A stretch of 64,000 nt of DNA from Mycolicibacterium sphagni (GTDB taxonomy: Bacteria; Actinomycetota; Actinomycetes; Mycobacteriales; Mycobacteriaceae), in assembly GCF_002250655.1 (NCBI RefSeq), contig NZ_NOZR01000001.1, positions 186,001 to 250,000 on the forward strand. The letters are read 5' to 3'. Below, piece after piece: positions 62,937 to 64,000 of this stretch. Position 1 is the first letter of the stretch, and every line of letters begins with the position of its first letter. The notes beneath the pieces were generated by a model. It worked only from the letters and a program-made list of their open reading frames with translations. It made no database searches and was not told the origin of the DNA. Made by a program: the position numbers and the translations under genes.

Positions 62937-64000
<1,064 letters not shown>

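Overview
The window is a mycobacterial chromosome segment, probably from a rapid-growing or environmental species (Mycolicibacterium-like). The evidence is high GC, many GTG starts, and mycobacterial marker genes in their familiar order: sigB, ideR, sthA, nrdR, lexA, hflX, dapF, miaA, miaB, recX, recA, the clgR-pspA-pspM group, pgsA3, ftsK, RNase J, dapA, thyX, dfrA, thyA and dapB. From memory this backbone is collinear with M. tuberculosis Rv2704 to Rv2773c. RecA is uninterrupted (no intein), which argues against the M. tuberculosis complex and M. leprae. I saw no rRNA, tRNA, CRISPR array, transposase or phage gene. No gene-free gap exceeds about 220 bases.

Layout. 1-7.1 kb: end of a RidA-family gene, small conserved genes, a YihY-type membrane protein, sigB behind an ECF-type (SigE/SigH-like) promoter, ideR, a DUF4192 gene and sthA. 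7.1-12.9 kb: a trypsin-like lipoprotein, a PAC2 protein, a hydrolase, a PhzF-like protein, nrdR, and the divergent chiZ-like/lexA pair whose shared control region carries SOS boxes and a RecA-NDp-type promoter. 12.9-18.8 kb: an LGFP-repeat surface protein, an acyl-CoA dehydrogenase and a DMSO-reductase-family molybdoenzyme. 18.9-27.4 kb: hflX, dapF, miaA, a LigB-like protein, a DMT permease, a DUF349 protein and miaB. 27.5-34.0 kb is an accessory block: a glutamate-type ABC transporter with binding protein and permease fused, a secreted protein, an F420-type LLM enzyme, a P450 and a possible gene remnant.

34-45 kb: recX-recA with both DNA-damage promoter elements, DUF3046, a glycosyltransferase, an EphG-like protein, the envelope-stress operon clgR-pspA-pspM with a SigE-type promoter, cinA, pgsA3, argA, a DUF559 gene bracketed by hairpins, and ftsK. 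45-50.2 kb: a monooxygenase-like ABM protein, a mycofactocin-type SDR, a thiolase-like gene, and a three-gene set resembling the dimethylamine / heme-dependent oxidative N-demethylase system. 50.2-58.5 kb: RNase J, dapA, thyX, a deaminase next to an NCS1 permease with a Cys-rich tail, then thyA-dfrA-ycaQ-like translationally coupled by 4-nt overlaps. 58.5-64 kb: a dienelactone hydrolase, a small membrane protein, a flavodoxin-like protein, a large secreted beta-helix protein, a membrane protein, and dapB running off the end.

Themes. DNA-damage control (lexA, chiZ-like, recA-recX, plus thyX/thyA/dfrA and a YcaQ-type glycosylase) and envelope stress (sigB, clgR-psp) are the regulatory cores. 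The least ordinary cargo is the N-demethylase-like operon, the Cys-tailed permease/deaminase pair, the gluB-gluC fusion, and the hairpin-flanked DUF559 gene. I do not claim a proven new system. Locus tags from M. tuberculosis and family names are given from memory and were not searched.
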